From contig JAOWBW010000144.1 of the NCBI GenBank assembly GCA_026119855.1, forward strand, positions 1,428,180 through 1,492,179: 64,000 nt of DNA. The letters are read 5' to 3'. Positions 10,101 to 19,328 of the stretch are shown piece after piece; position 1 is the first letter of the stretch, and each line of letters opens with the position of its first letter. Source of the DNA: Campanula takesimana (lineage: Eukaryota > Streptophyta > Magnoliopsida > Asterales > Campanulaceae). The notes beneath the pieces were generated by a model. The model ran no database searches and had not been told where the DNA came from. It worked only from the letters and a program-made list of their open reading frames with translations. The translations under genes were made by a program, and so were the position numbers.

Positions 10101-11350
10101 TCAAAATATAAATTGCATTTATTATTACCGAAGATGCAAGAATAACCTTCTCGATCTAATGTAGTGACGGAAATTAAATTCCGTCTAAATGATGGAATAA
10201 TAAATACATTGTTCAAAACTAAATAATATCCAGTACTAAGAGATAATCTAAAAGTCCCTATGCCTTCCACCTCTACCGGCTTTCCAGCTCCCATGTAGAT
10301 GAATCTTTCACCTTCATTGGGTGTTCGGTAGTTCAGGCAACCCTGCATACATGAACTTATGTGAGTAGTTGCACCGGAGTCTAACCACCATGTATACGAA
10401 GGAATTGAAACTAAATTAGCTTCAGTACAAACAAAGCTAAATGACATACCTTTCTTAATTCGCCATTGGCGATACTTAGGGCAGTCGGGCTTCATGTGAG
10501 TGGGGTCCTTGCAAAAGAAGCACTTTTTCACCTTTTGATCATTTGATGATCCCTTAGGCTTCTTTGATGCAACCGCAATCTCCTTACCTTTTCTCTTAAT
10601 CCCACGAGAAGAGGTAGATGCATAATGCGCACTTTCGGGTTTGGTGTGTTTCAACCTATCTTCTTCCTCCGTGACATGTGAAATTAACTCATTAATATTC
10701 CACTTGTCCTTTTGACAATTGTAGGTCGTTTCAAAATGACCAAATTGTGAAGGAAGAGAAATTAAAGCCAAATGCACAAGCAAGTCTTCCGACAAGTCCA
10801 ACTTAAGTGCTTTTAATTTCGTTGATAGGTGAAACATTTCCATTATGTATTCCCTTAGGTTTCCAGTGCCCTTGTACCTCATGGAAACAAGCTTCCTTAA
10901 GGTAGCACTTGTTTCCGATTTATCGCTTTTTGCAAAGCGTTGTTCTAGGGCATCTAGGAAACCTTTTGCACCATCATCCTCGGAGACACTGTTCAGAAAT
11001 GTCTCCGGGACTGCATTCTTAATTATGCTTAGGCTGACGCGATTAGAACGCTTCCACCTCTCTGAACTCAAGCGGTCTTCCGCAGTGCTTTTATCAGTTA
11101 GAGGGGCAGGAGCTTGTTCTCTTAATGCAAGGTCAAGGTCCAAACAGCCTAAGACCATAATAATCTTGTTTTTCCAAGTTTTAAAGTTTGTCCCAGTTAG
11201 CAAAGGAATTGAATTTAAGGCAGTAGTAACAGATGAAGCACTGATCAAATCTGAATGAAGAGAACAAAAGAATGAAACAAAACATATGTAAGACACTACA
11301 CAATGATTAATTACATCAAAATGAATTCCATCATAATAAAAGATAATCAA
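7172..11350 (-). CDS. Copia gag-pol polyprotein (1392 residues)
   Basis: A single open frame encodes the whole Copia polyprotein. Gag core occupies about 45-230, with a CCHC knuckle at C277, C280, H285, C290. Protease LDSGAT is at 323-328. The pre-integrase domain has LWHRRLGH at 466-473, and the integrase DDE residues are D529, D592, E638. RT has YVDD at 1065-1068, and RNase H carries D1238, E1289, D1317. All catalytic residues I could place are present. The first 35 residues are hydrophobic and unlike the gag family, which usually begins near the SVTTALNS segment (about residue 40). The true start is therefore uncertain, and these residues may be leader or an unspliced intron end. Cleavage products would form cytoplasmic particles and an integration complex. 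Exact Copia lineage was not determined. Confidence 0.93.
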   Translation of the reverse strand: MIIFYYDGIHFDVINHCVVSYICFVSFFCSLHSDLISASSVTTALNSIPLLTGTNFKTWKNKIIMVLGCLDLDLALREQAPAPLTDKSTAEDRLSSERWKRSNRVSLSIIKNAVPETFLNSVSEDDGAKGFLDALEQRFAKSDKSETSATLRKLVSMRYKGTGNLREYIMEMFHLSTKLKALKLDLSEDLLVHLALISLPSQFGHFETTYNCQKDKWNINELISHVTEEEDRLKHTKPESAHYASTSSRGIKRKGKEIAVASKKPKGSSNDQKVKKCFFCKDPTHMKPDCPKYRQWRIKKGMSFSFVCTEANLVSIPSYTWWLDSGATTHISSCMQGCLNYRTPNEGERFIYMGAGKPVEVEGIGTFRLSLSTGYYLVLNNVFIIPSFRRNLISVTTLDREGYSCIFGNNKCNLYFDSKLFGTSSLSYIDNLYLLDTVNSLNESHNNETKSRGIKRKFSSKNSYTLWHRRLGHISKRRIDKLVSEGILHKLDTPENNFCIECLKGKFTNSTNKNKSLRATKVLELIHTDICGPFPTPSWNGQTYFITFIDDFSRYGYIYLLHEKSQSLDVFKSFKTEVENQLEKTIKNVRSDRGGEYYGRNDGSGEQRPGPFARYLEECGIVPHYTMPGTPSMNGVAEIRNRTLKDMIRSMVSCTSLPHSLWGDALKTAAYLLNRAPSKATNKTPYELWTGKKPSLNHLHVWGCPAEARPYRPNEVKLNAKTVSSYFVGYSQRSRGYKFYDPKTRTFFETGNARFFEDVEFRGENLNSNFEFEEMEEEFVSIPLPIVPIENQAVVPEIRQEHNIQNDVNSPINEQHENVDEEIQHPQNQEEPVPLRRSNRARRSAIPDYYDVYLAENEEPLGLVGDEPITFHEAISGPNSQKWIDAINEELKSMNDNDVWDLVPLPKNVKPIGCKWVFKTKRDSQGNVERHKARLVAKGFTQKEGIDYKETFSPVSSKNAFRIIMALVAHFDLELHQMDVKTAFLNGDIEETIYMKKPEMVTDSDQTSQLVCKLKKSIYGLKQASRQWYLKFNQVILSFGFEMNLGEDCVYHKFSGSRFIFLVLYVDDILLASNDKDLLKETKKFLSNKFEMKDLGEASFVLGIQIHRDHSRGMLGLSQKSYIEKVLQRFSMGNCKPHDTPVSKGDKFSLKQCPKNNLESKYMENIPYASAVGSLMYAQVCTRPDLAFIVGMLGRYQINPGREHWVAAKRVMRYLQNTKNYMLTYSKSDHLEIIGFSDSDFAGCQDSRKSTSGYVFTLAGGAISWRSAKQTLVTTSTMEAEFVACYEASNQAIWLRKFIEGLRIVKGVERPLKLYCDNRAAVLYSNNNKSSSKSKHIDIKFLVVRERVQNEQIEIELIGTNSMLADPFTKALSPLVFHEHVAHMGVITFDNA

Positions 11351-12203
11351 TATGACATCAAGACTAATCTTTGGATTGCGAATTGACTCACAATTTGATT
11401 TATCTTAGGGTAAACAAATAGCTTAAACAACACACTTTAAATACTTGCCTTCCTTTGGGCCAGATCAAGTAAAAAAAAAAATGTCCTAAAATTTAAGGTA
11501 CTTGTTTCCCGGTAATAAAGAATATAAACAATTCACTTTAAACACCCGCCTTCCTTTGGGATGGTTCACAGCATTTAAAATGACCAAAATTTTAGTTCAA
11601 TTATTACCCTATGAATGCAAATACTTAGTCAATAACAAGGTCTCCTTTGGAAAACAAGCATGTTATCACATATCAATATTTACATTCATCACTTTAACAA
11701 ATTTGTATTTAAATAACGTAAATTGCTTTGGCAACAATATTATTTAAATAATGAATAAATTTGTTTAAGCATATAATTAATCATACTTTAGGGCACTTAA
11801 GACTTTAAGGTAATTTCTGAAAATTTAAAGGCAAACAAATAAATGAAATTTATTATTAAAAATATAGTATCTTTTTGTTCTATCCGTCCATTCTTAAAGT
11901 TTGATAATTTCAAGAACCACCGAAGTGCGACTGGTGTCCAGATACTATAATTTACTAACAAATTTTCACAAAATTCTGGGCAAAAAAAAAAACCCAAAAA
12001 TCTCTCTTCCCTGGCCAGAGCACGATTCGTGCTAAAAGGCACGACTCGTGACCAGTGCCCAGATTTATGAAACGTTGCCATTTAAACATACTGTATTACG
12101 ACTGGAATCAAAGGGCACGACTCGTGCTCACTGTCCAGATTGGTGAAAAGTCACCAATTTAACACTCAACCCTAAACCCTAAACCCTCGACTCTGATACC
12201 AAT
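11351..12203 (-). other. Copia 5' leader with palindromic and telomere-like words
   Basis: Non-coding leader between primer site and polyprotein. It holds palindromes AGCACGATTCGTGCT (12019-12033) and GGGCACGACTCGTGCTC (12113-12129), plus a related unit at 12039, each followed by a variant of CCAGTGCCCAGAT; a diverged unit is at about 11922. Next to the primer site lies CCCTAAACCCTAAACCC (12172-12188), two and a half telomere-type heptamers. Such self-complementary words sit where retroelement RNAs carry dimerisation or packaging signals; a role here is inference. Confidence 0.6.
12191..12201 (-). promoter_or_regulatory. Primer binding site, initiator-Met tRNA
   Basis: The complement reads TGGTATCAGAG, the standard plant initiator-Met tRNA primer site, two bases inside the 5' LTR. 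It confirms minus orientation. Confidence 0.92.
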
Positions 12204-12684
12204 TGTTGGAACAAAATGATCCATCAAACCATGAACCGACTCACAACTAGATTAAGAATAAGAAGAAGAAGAAGAAGACGGAAGCGTGTACCTTGTGATT
12301 CCATGATTGTTCTTAGTCTTGTTCTTGATGAAGTAAGAAGATAGTTTTTGAAGAAGAGAGGAGTAGATCTTCTAAGTGATTGTGCCTTATTCTCTTGTCT
12401 TCTTTGATCTTTATGAAGAGTTTATAAATGAGAAAATAATCAAAAATTTTTAGTCCCTTCTATGGCTGATGGAATGGCCTTTATATAGTAAAGGAATAGG
12501 CACCTCACTTAGGGACTACACCTATTCATGTATAAGAGTTTACCATTATGCCCATCATTTAATGGTAGCCTTATACTATGGAATTCTACACATTATGTTG
12601 AGTTCTATACTTTATACCATATATTATAATATTGATCATTATATTATTAAGTATTTATATGTTATATTAATCCATGTTCTTACA
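12204..12684 (-). repeat. Copia 5' LTR with promoter
   Basis: 481 bp, TGTTGG...TTCTTACA on the plus strand (TG...CA). A minus-strand TATA-like CTATATAAAGG at about 12478-12488 is the likely core promoter of the element. Differs from the 3' LTR at four positions. Confidence 0.92.
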
Positions 12685-12983
12685 GTCTTCACATTATGTA
12701 GGCTTGAATGTGTCTTTTGACGTTCCCAACTTTTCAAATTTTCATTTAAGGACAACCACAATTGTTGATTTCTTTTTGAGACCCTTGGCTTTAGTTATTT
12801 CATCTTCTTTTCCTTCTTCTTTCACAATTGCCATCAAAATTTCACCACTTTGCCTTATTTGCACTTGGATCCCTTCTCACTTTCCTACACCAAAAAGCAT
12901 GTAATTAGTACAATTAAATATTTCAATTAATCTAAAATGGGGAAAATATGATCATAAAATATGGACAAATATATGTATATCAC
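12685..12983. other. Short spacer between Copia and Tat1
   Basis: About 300 bp of unclassified sequence. The minus strand has a short lysine-rich open stretch without recognisable family. It ends in ATCAC (12979-12983), the left target duplication of Tat1. Confidence 0.5.
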
Positions 12984-13951
12984 TGTAGAACCCCGGGGGA
13001 AACCACGACTTAGGCCAGAGCGGTGAGTTATCCTAGGATGTATAATTTGTGTTTTAGAGTCGCCACCCACGTTTTTTAGGAACGTAAGAAAACCTAATGT
13101 TTGTGAGCCTAAGTTTGATTTACGAAAACAGAGATTCTTTGGGATGAGGGGTTCGGGGGTTAGGTTACGAAATGGGAAGTACTTAAACACCCATTTCGCC
13201 CGAGCAATGTCGGTCTTGTTTGTTCATAATTCACTTTAAAGGTAAATGTGTTCTTCCCATTTGAATGATGATAAAAAGGGGTTTTATAGTTTAGAATGTA
13301 GGGAGATAACTCCTAATCCAATTCAATGTAATGAAGGGGCCATTGGTGTCATGTCCCAAATGGTTTTGGGGTGATTGCACATTTGATTGAAGAAGGAGAA
13401 GAATTAGAGGAAGAAGAAGAAATAAAGAATAAAGTAAAGACATTTTACCTATAATATCCTTCAAAGAGAACCTCTTGAAAAAGTCTTGAAGAAGAGGTTG
13501 AATACTTGGAGAGAATATCGTTTGTAAATTGCCTAGAGCTTTGTTTAGAGAAAAGTCTAAAGTGGAAAAGTTCTTTGTGACTAAAGTCCCCCTTTTCAAT
13601 GATGGATTGGAGGGGTTTTTATAGTTGAAAATGTGTGTGTTTTGGAGCCAAACGGAGTCTCCAAAAAATCTTTCCCGGGCAAAATCATGTATAATGAGCA
13701 AGGGAGAGATTCTTGGGCAGAATCTGTAACTGACACACCCTCAAGGGGCGGAGGCGCGCGACTCTGAAAGGCAAATTTTGACAGAATGGACTAGAAAGTT
13801 AGAACTGTTATTCAGTTTAGTCCCTGGACTTAACGGAGCCTGTCTAGAACTTAACCAAAGTAATAGAAACTAACAGAAAACACTTAAAAGAGGGAGAAAC
13901 ACAAAATCAAGTGTGCAATTGGGGTGAGCGGTCCAAGGCGGGGTGTCTACA
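12984..13951 (-). repeat. Tat1 3' LTR
   Basis: 968 bp, direct repeat of the split 5' LTR at 27599-31772. Differs from it by scattered substitutions and by lacking a 49-bp GC-rich piece (present at about 29329-29377). It keeps the uninterrupted GAAATAAAG site at 13419-13427 that holds the Helitron in the other copy. A purine-rich CCGAGGGGCT on the minus strand adjoins it as the polypurine tract. Confidence 0.92.
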
Positions 13952-14149
13952 GAGCCCCTCGGCGGCGTGGATTGCAAGGCAAACGCGCCGACGAAAGACA
14001 GACATCCGCCTAGGACATCACCAAGAAAAGGAAAAGACTCGATAAAAGTAGGAATTTAAACTTGTAAGGGATAGAGGTGCGCTCCCTGTGTGAGCGGCTT
14101 GGTTGATCATAAAAAGGTTCGGTGGCATGAAGCGGTCCACCGTGGCCGA

Positions 14150-14520
14150 CAGCGGGACCTGGGGGTCTGTTTGCTGGAATGCTGGATCCGTTTGCTGGAA
14201 GCGGGACCTGTTTGCTGGTAGCGAGATTCATTTTCTGGAAGCGGGAATTGTCTGCTGGAATGTGGGATCCGTTTGCTGGAAGCGGGGACTTGTTTGCTGG
14301 TAGCGAGATTCGTTTGCTGGAGGCAGGACCTGTTTGCTGGTAGCGAGATCCGTTTGCTGGAGTGCAGGACCTGGAGGACCGTTTGCTTGAATGCGAGACC
14401 CGGAGGACCGTTTGCTTGAATACGGGACCTGGAGGACCGTTTGCTTGAGTGCGGGACCCAGAGGACCGTTTGCTTGAATGCGGGACCCAGAGGACCGTTT
14501 GCTTGATAGATCTTGCTTGA
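14150..14520. repeat. Minisatellite in Tat1 3' untranslated region
   Basis: Tandem variants of a CCGTTTGCTGGAAGCGGGAC-like unit, first spaced about 30 bp with alternating TTTGCTGG words, then (14365-14510) about 36 bp with CCGTTTGCTTGAATGCGGGA-like units. A 192-codon minus-strand open frame across it is only the translation of the repeat. Tandem repeats in this position are a known habit of Tat/Ogre elements and can seed satellite DNA. Confidence 0.85.
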
Positions 14521-15062
14521 TAGATGTTGCCGTGAGTTGTACTTTGATGTTGACTGTTTGACTTTGACTTTTGGTGGGGTGCGGGCACAGTTGACTGCGG
14601 AGTGCTTTCTGCTGGGGATGAATTGTCAAAACTGGTCTTTTGAGAAAATAAAGGACACCCTACTTTTGAGTGGGAGTTTCTATCCTATATCTGTTTTTAA
14701 GACATGCCTTAAGGGCGGACCAATTTAACGTGTGCCCAACTGGGTGCTCAAGGATTTGGAACTGCATCTTGATTTGGGCGGATTTTTTTTGCATAGTGTT
14801 CCTGACAAGGCTTTTCCGAAATGACCCTGGATTGGGAAGCGTGCGCCTCCCTTTGTAGGCGTGTAATGCGCGCGCTTTGCGCACCGGTGACGGGTGGCGC
14901 GCGCGTCTGAGGGGCGGAATTCTGGGCTTGACTTTTACTGGCCAAAAGATCCCCCAACAGCTATAATATCAGCTTCTGGTCGACAATTTGATTTTAACAG
15001 CTCTCTTTTACCATTTTTGAACACCATTTTATTGCCCAATTTTGCTTGCAATCTTCTTTCCC

Positions 15063-16463
15063 ATGGCCTCTAACCTTTTCAGTCTTGATGCCGAGGTTGT
15101 TAAGAGTTACGAGAAGGATTTGTCGACATTCGTGTATTCCTTCAAGACTCATCCCAAGAAGGCTTTCATTAAAGATTTCGGGTTTCGAATTCTTTTTACT
15201 TTGCGGACATTAAAGCCGGATTGGGATTTGTTGAAGGCCGCTGCAGCCTTTTGGGATTGTGATAGCCATACTTTCAACTTTTCGGCTAATGAAATGGTGC
15301 CGACTGTCGATGATTTTGGGGCCATTCTTGGTATGCCTTTGGCCGGTCGGATTGCCGTCCCTAAGTATCACCGCGGTGTTGTTTACTCTTGGGTTGACCT
15401 TCTGAATCTCCCTGTTGGAGAGGTGAAGAAGATGATGCACGGGACTGTTGTTAACATATCTGAGCTTCCGATGTTTTTCAGCTTGCATTCGGAAGATGTC
15501 GTGGTTCAATCCTTTAAGAGAAATGCCATGGCTGTCTGTCTTTTTAGCAAGGTTCTGCTTGTCGCTCCTCTGGGTACTGCGGATGCGCAGTTGGTTGAGA
15601 TTGTGTTGCAGGCTAAGGAGCAACGATTCAGTATAATCCCTCTCATAGTGGGGGAAACTTTGCATGGTCTGGACGAATTGCATCGTACGGGCGAGATGCG
15701 ACGAGGAAGCCCCTTACTTTTGACCATATGGCTTCGAGAGCATTTCAGGCTTTATGCGTCAGACGGCGACCTCTCTCCTTTTGCTGTTCATAGGCGACGG
15801 TTGCTGATTAGAGATTTGACTGAAGAAAATTGGCAGAAATTCTTCCCTTCCCGTGCTTCGGCTGATATTGAGTGGTGTCCCTCTTCTTGGGGTCTCCGTC
15901 CTTTCGTGGAATGGACCTTCGGTTTTCAGCATGTGGTTTTACCCGGGTTGAGAGACTCTTCATTTTATCAACCAGAACGGGTTTTGAGACAGTTCGGTCG
16001 CCAGCAAATAATTCCTTTTCCGAGGAATGGGATATTTCTTCCAGTTTCTTATATGGGTCCGGACTTCTCGAGTGAGCTTCAGTCGGCTTGGGGGGATGAT
16101 CGCTACCGGTGGGCTTCCGCCCTTCTGCATCGGGGTAGTATCTTTCTTCCCGAGAGTTACTTGGATCATTTATTTGGTACTGTTTATCGCGGCATTACTT
16201 GGGTAGATGCTCTTCGGGCTGAATTGTTGGGGAAAGACTTTGAGCCTAGCAGTGCTCTGAGATACAAGGAAGCTGCTGCTGATGTGAACAATATTCTGAC
16301 TGACCCTTTTGGTACCCCTTTGGATGACTTTTATTCTCGGAGGCGCTCTGTTGCGCAGAAGGTTTCGGTCCGTATTAGTGTTCCTAGACCTCCCAAGAAG
16401 AGTAGGATTGATGGTCGTTCGGGTGGCCCTTCGAAGGCCAAGAGAAAATTAGATTTTTCCTAG
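15063..16463 (+). CDS. Antisense ORF of Tat1: plant mobile domain / DUF7745-like protein (466 residues)
   Basis: An intact open frame on the strand opposite to gag-pol, between integrase and 3' LTR, where Grande/Retand-type Tat elements carry an antisense ORF. The ATG at 15063 is chosen because CCCATGGC is a strong plant start context; the frame could extend 7 codons upstream only with a non-ATG codon. The protein has the aminotransferase-like 'plant mobile domain' style: a segment TLKPDWDLLKAAAAFWD, then PTVDDFGAILGMPL near residues 84-97, and a basic tail PKKSRIDGRSGGPSKAKRK resembling a nuclear signal. The domain is also found in host MAIL1/MAIN proteins. Its role in the element is unknown. 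A TATA-like GCTATAATATC lies about 105 bp upstream. Confidence 0.8.
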   Translation: MASNLFSLDAEVVKSYEKDLSTFVYSFKTHPKKAFIKDFGFRILFTLRTLKPDWDLLKAAAAFWDCDSHTFNFSANEMVPTVDDFGAILGMPLAGRIAVPKYHRGVVYSWVDLLNLPVGEVKKMMHGTVVNISELPMFFSLHSEDVVVQSFKRNAMAVCLFSKVLLVAPLGTADAQLVEIVLQAKEQRFSIIPLIVGETLHGLDELHRTGEMRRGSPLLLTIWLREHFRLYASDGDLSPFAVHRRRLLIRDLTEENWQKFFPSRASADIEWCPSSWGLRPFVEWTFGFQHVVLPGLRDSSFYQPERVLRQFGRQQIIPFPRNGIFLPVSYMGPDFSSELQSAWGDDRYRWASALLHRGSIFLPESYLDHLFGTVYRGITWVDALRAELLGKDFEPSSALRYKEAAADVNNILTDPFGTPLDDFYSRRRSVAQKVSVRISVPRPPKKSRIDGRSGGPSKAKRKLDFS

Positions 16464-16863
16464 TACCCCAAGAGATTGCAAGTAAAATAGACCACTTGTT
16501 TAGGATTTAATGTTTTATGTCTTTTAATAGCTCAACATTTCCATTGTAATGATCAAAATAATTTAGTGAATGAATAAAAATTGCATCTCGTTAATTTGAA
16601 ATGATTTGGGTATTTGTTTATATTTTAGACCGCACCCGAAGGTTGCCTACGTTCCTCCAGTGTAGAGGCTCAGGTCTCCGTACTTCAAACAAATGAAGAC
16701 CATTTTTTTTTGTGCACCCTGTTTTTTGCCTAGACCGCCCTTTCGGGTTTTCAATCTAGCGGGCTTCTTTTTTTTGCACGTGCTCTAATTTTTGCCTAGG
16801 CCGCCCTTGCGGGTTTTCAACCTAGCGAGCCCCTTTTTTTTTTTTTTTGATGGTCTTCGTTTA
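16464..16863. other. Gap between antisense ORF and integrase of Tat1
   Basis: Non-coding. Contains two imperfect direct copies (about 16730-16775 and 16793-16838) of a unit with TGCCTAG(A/G)CCGCCCTT.CGGG followed by T-runs. The two convergent transcripts (antisense ORF and gag-pol) would end here. I see no clear polyadenylation signal beyond an AATAAA-like AATAAAAATTG near 16572 for the plus-strand ORF. Confidence 0.5.
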
Positions 16864-18300
16864 TTAAGCGTAGAATCTCTTCAGCTTGTCGAGGTTGACT
16901 TCCTTTGGCAACTGATCTCCATCTAAATCCACGAGTCGGACTGCACCGCCGCTTAGTATCTTCTTGACCACGTACGGACCGATCAATCGGGGTCCCCATT
17001 TTCCAAGGGGGTTCATGGCATTAGGAGGATGTTGTCTTAGGACTAAATCTCCCACATTGATGTTTCGAGGCTTCACCTTTTTGTTGAAAGCCCTTGCCAT
17101 TCTTTGTTGATAGGCTCTCGTACATTCGAGTGCCCTTAGCCTTTTCTCATCGAGTAGAGCTAGCTGTTCATATCGACTTTGCATCCAATCGATTTCATTG
17201 ACTTGGTTCTCGAGGAGGACCCGTAGGGATGGGACTTCGTGCTCTATTGGGAGTACAGCTTCGGAACCATACACCAGTGCATAAGGAGTTTCTCCAGTTG
17301 CTATCCGTATTGACTTGTGGTAGCCTCACAATGCTAGAGGTAGATTTTCGGGCCAATCCCTTCTGGTGGAGGACATTTTCTTCACAATGGTCTCGATTGT
17401 CTTGTTAGCTGCCTCGACCGCGCCGTTTGCTTGAGGGCGGTATGGAGATGACTTGTGCTTAGAAATCTTGTATTCTACCAGGAGCGCGTCCATCTCTTTC
17501 TCAAAGTGAGAACCGTTGTCTGAGATGATTTCATGAGGAACGCCGTACCGGCACATGATGTGGGTCTTTACGAATTCGGCCACTTTCTTGGCGTTGAGAA
17601 CCCGGTAAGCCTGTGCTTCGACCCATTTTGTGAAATAATCCACGGCTACTAGGACGAAAGATTGCACGTTGTTGCCAGTAACTTTGCCGATGATATCTAT
17701 GCCCCAATAAGAGAAAGGCCATGGCGTGGTCATGTTGTAAAGTTGTGAGGGTGAAGCATGTTGTAGGTTGGCATGGAATTGGCATTTGGCGCACTTTCTG
17801 ACTTTCTCGATGCAGTCTCTTTCCATGGTACTCCAATAATAACCCATGCGGAGTATCTTCTTGGTCAACATAAACCCGTTCATGTGGGGCCCACATTCAC
17901 CTTCGTGGATCTCATGCATTATTTCTTGAGCTTCAGTCTCATTTGCACTTAGGAGATTGATCAATTCGTGGTGCCTTTTGTAGACTCGGTCTCCAATCAG
18001 TACATATCGAGAGGCTAGCCTTTGCAACGTCATCTGAGACTTCTTATTGCTATTCTCGGGATAAGTTACATTCCTAAGGAAATTCATGATATCCGAATAC
18101 CACGGAGAGTTTGCTTGGACCTCGTTGATCTCGATACTCATGCAGTAAGCCGGACTGTTCCTTCGGGAGATTTTAAAGGGCTTCACCATTTTTCCCTTGG
18201 GCATTTCAACCAGTGAAGCGATGGTGGCTAGTGCATCAGCGAAACGGTTCTTGTCCCTTGGCAGGTAGTTGAAGGTGATTTCTTGAAACTGTTCAACCAA
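16864..18300 (-). pseudogene. Tat1 integrase
   Basis: Reads in frame apart from one nonsense codon. The N-terminal zinc domain ends in CAKC. The catalytic D, D, E lie in GIDIIG, ISDNGSHF and NGAVEAANK, followed by the family 'VYGSEAVLP' segment and a C-terminus ending KRFYA without chromodomain, as usual in Tat. The TGA near 17325 stands where relatives have Trp (LALWGY). Core residues are kept, so the inactivation looks recent relative to the element. Confidence 0.88.
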
Positions 18301-18385
18301 CTCCTCGAGATGTTGACCATACCGTTGTAGAGTTGAGTCCTGAATTTTCCATTTTCCAGATGTCTAATTGATGATGAGCAAGGAA

Positions 18386-18872
18386 TCACCAAATACCTCT
18401 AAGCTCATGACATTTCTCTCGAGGGCCGCTTCGAGTGCACGCTTCGTACTCGGCGATGTTGTTGGTGGCCTCAAATTCAAGGCGGATAGCAATTGGAGTA
18501 TAGATGTCTTTGGGATCAACAAGTAACATCCCTATGCCATATCCATGCTTATTGGCCACGCCGTAAAAAAAAAAGTTGCCATTTATCTTCCTCTGTTGTA
18601 GCACAAATTAAATGCTCGTCGGGGAACTGTACATCTTCCCCCTTCACTTCGTCACACGGAAATTCAGCAAGCTGATCACTGAATACTTTTCCCCTGATAG
18701 ATTTGAGTGTGATGTAAGTGATATCGTAGCCGGCGAGCATGAAGTACCATTTTGCTATTCTTGTTGACATGAAGGGCTTCTCAAAGATGTAGCGGGGCGG
18801 GTCCACTTTTGCTACCAATTTGATTGGGAAGGCCTCCATGTAATGCTTGAGCTTTTGGGTAACCCAAACCAA
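18386..18872 (-). pseudogene. Tat1 second (archaeal-type) RNase H and spacer
   Basis: The ANKHGYGIGMLL and EATNNIAEYEAC segments are the signature of the additional RNase H that Tat elements carry between RT-RNase H and integrase. A run of A (plus strand 18566-18575) shifts the frame exactly before the domain, and the first catalytic Asp position now reads Tyr (FYGVAN instead of FDG.AN). Upstream (18549-18872) is the spacer with the ADPP/YIFEKP-type segment. Nonfunctional. Confidence 0.8.
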
Positions 18873-18884
18873 TGCCGCACAAGA

Positions 18885-19328
18885 CTTCTATAAGACAGAG
18901 TAGTTCTTCTCAGCCCCTTGAAACCGGCGGCTGACAAAGTAGATAGCATTCTCTTTTGTGAAGTCTCGTTGTTCTTGTGCTAACATATCCCCTAGGGCTT
19001 CATCGTTGACAGTGAGATAGAACAAGAGAGGCTTCTCTTTGTACGGTGGAACCAAAACTGGAGGGCACGTCAAGTAATACTTTACTTGGTCGAAGGCTTT
19101 TTGGCAAGCATCGGTCCATTCTAGAGCCACATTCTTCTTGAGTAGCTTGAAGATCGGCTCACACATGGAAGTGAGTTGGTGCACAAACCGACTGATGTAT
19201 TGAAGTCTGCCCATGAAACCTTTGATTTCTTTCTGCGTCTTTGGGGGAGGCATGTCAATGATTGCCTTGATCTTGGAGGGATCGGCTTCAATTCCCCTCT
19301 CCGTGACCATGTAACCGAGAAACTTTCC
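18885..19328 (-). pseudogene. Tat1 RT C-terminus and first RNase H
   Basis: Continues the RT frame after the LINE insertion: GYMVTERGIEADPSK, GRLQYISRF and the degenerate RNase H region with LFYLTVNDEALG. It ends at a TAG near 18887 where relatives have Glu (SVLEKSCAAL). The first 12 bases (19317-19328) are one copy of the LINE target duplication. Confidence 0.85.

Larger units (their letters stand above)
6323..12684 (-). mobile_element. Full-length Copia retrotransposon with intact polyprotein
   Basis: A 6.36-kb element between two 481-bp LTRs, with initiator-Met primer site, polypurine tract and an uninterrupted polyprotein in the order gag-protease-integrase-RT-RNase H (Copia order). I count four mismatches between the LTRs by eye, one of them the first base of the left LTR (A instead of T). 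This is the youngest-looking autonomous element in the window. The flanking 5-mers (6318-6322 TTGGG, 12685-12689 GTCTT) do not match, so no target duplication is seen. It may be a recombinant between two copies. Confidence 0.93.

Noticed and set aside
12172..12190. Interstitial telomere
   Set aside because: Only two and a half heptamers inside the Copia leader; too short for a telomeric tract.
14010..14588. 192-codon minus-strand ORF
   Set aside because: It is the translation of the minisatellite; the repeat explains the open frame and the Ala-Asn-Gly-Ser pattern.
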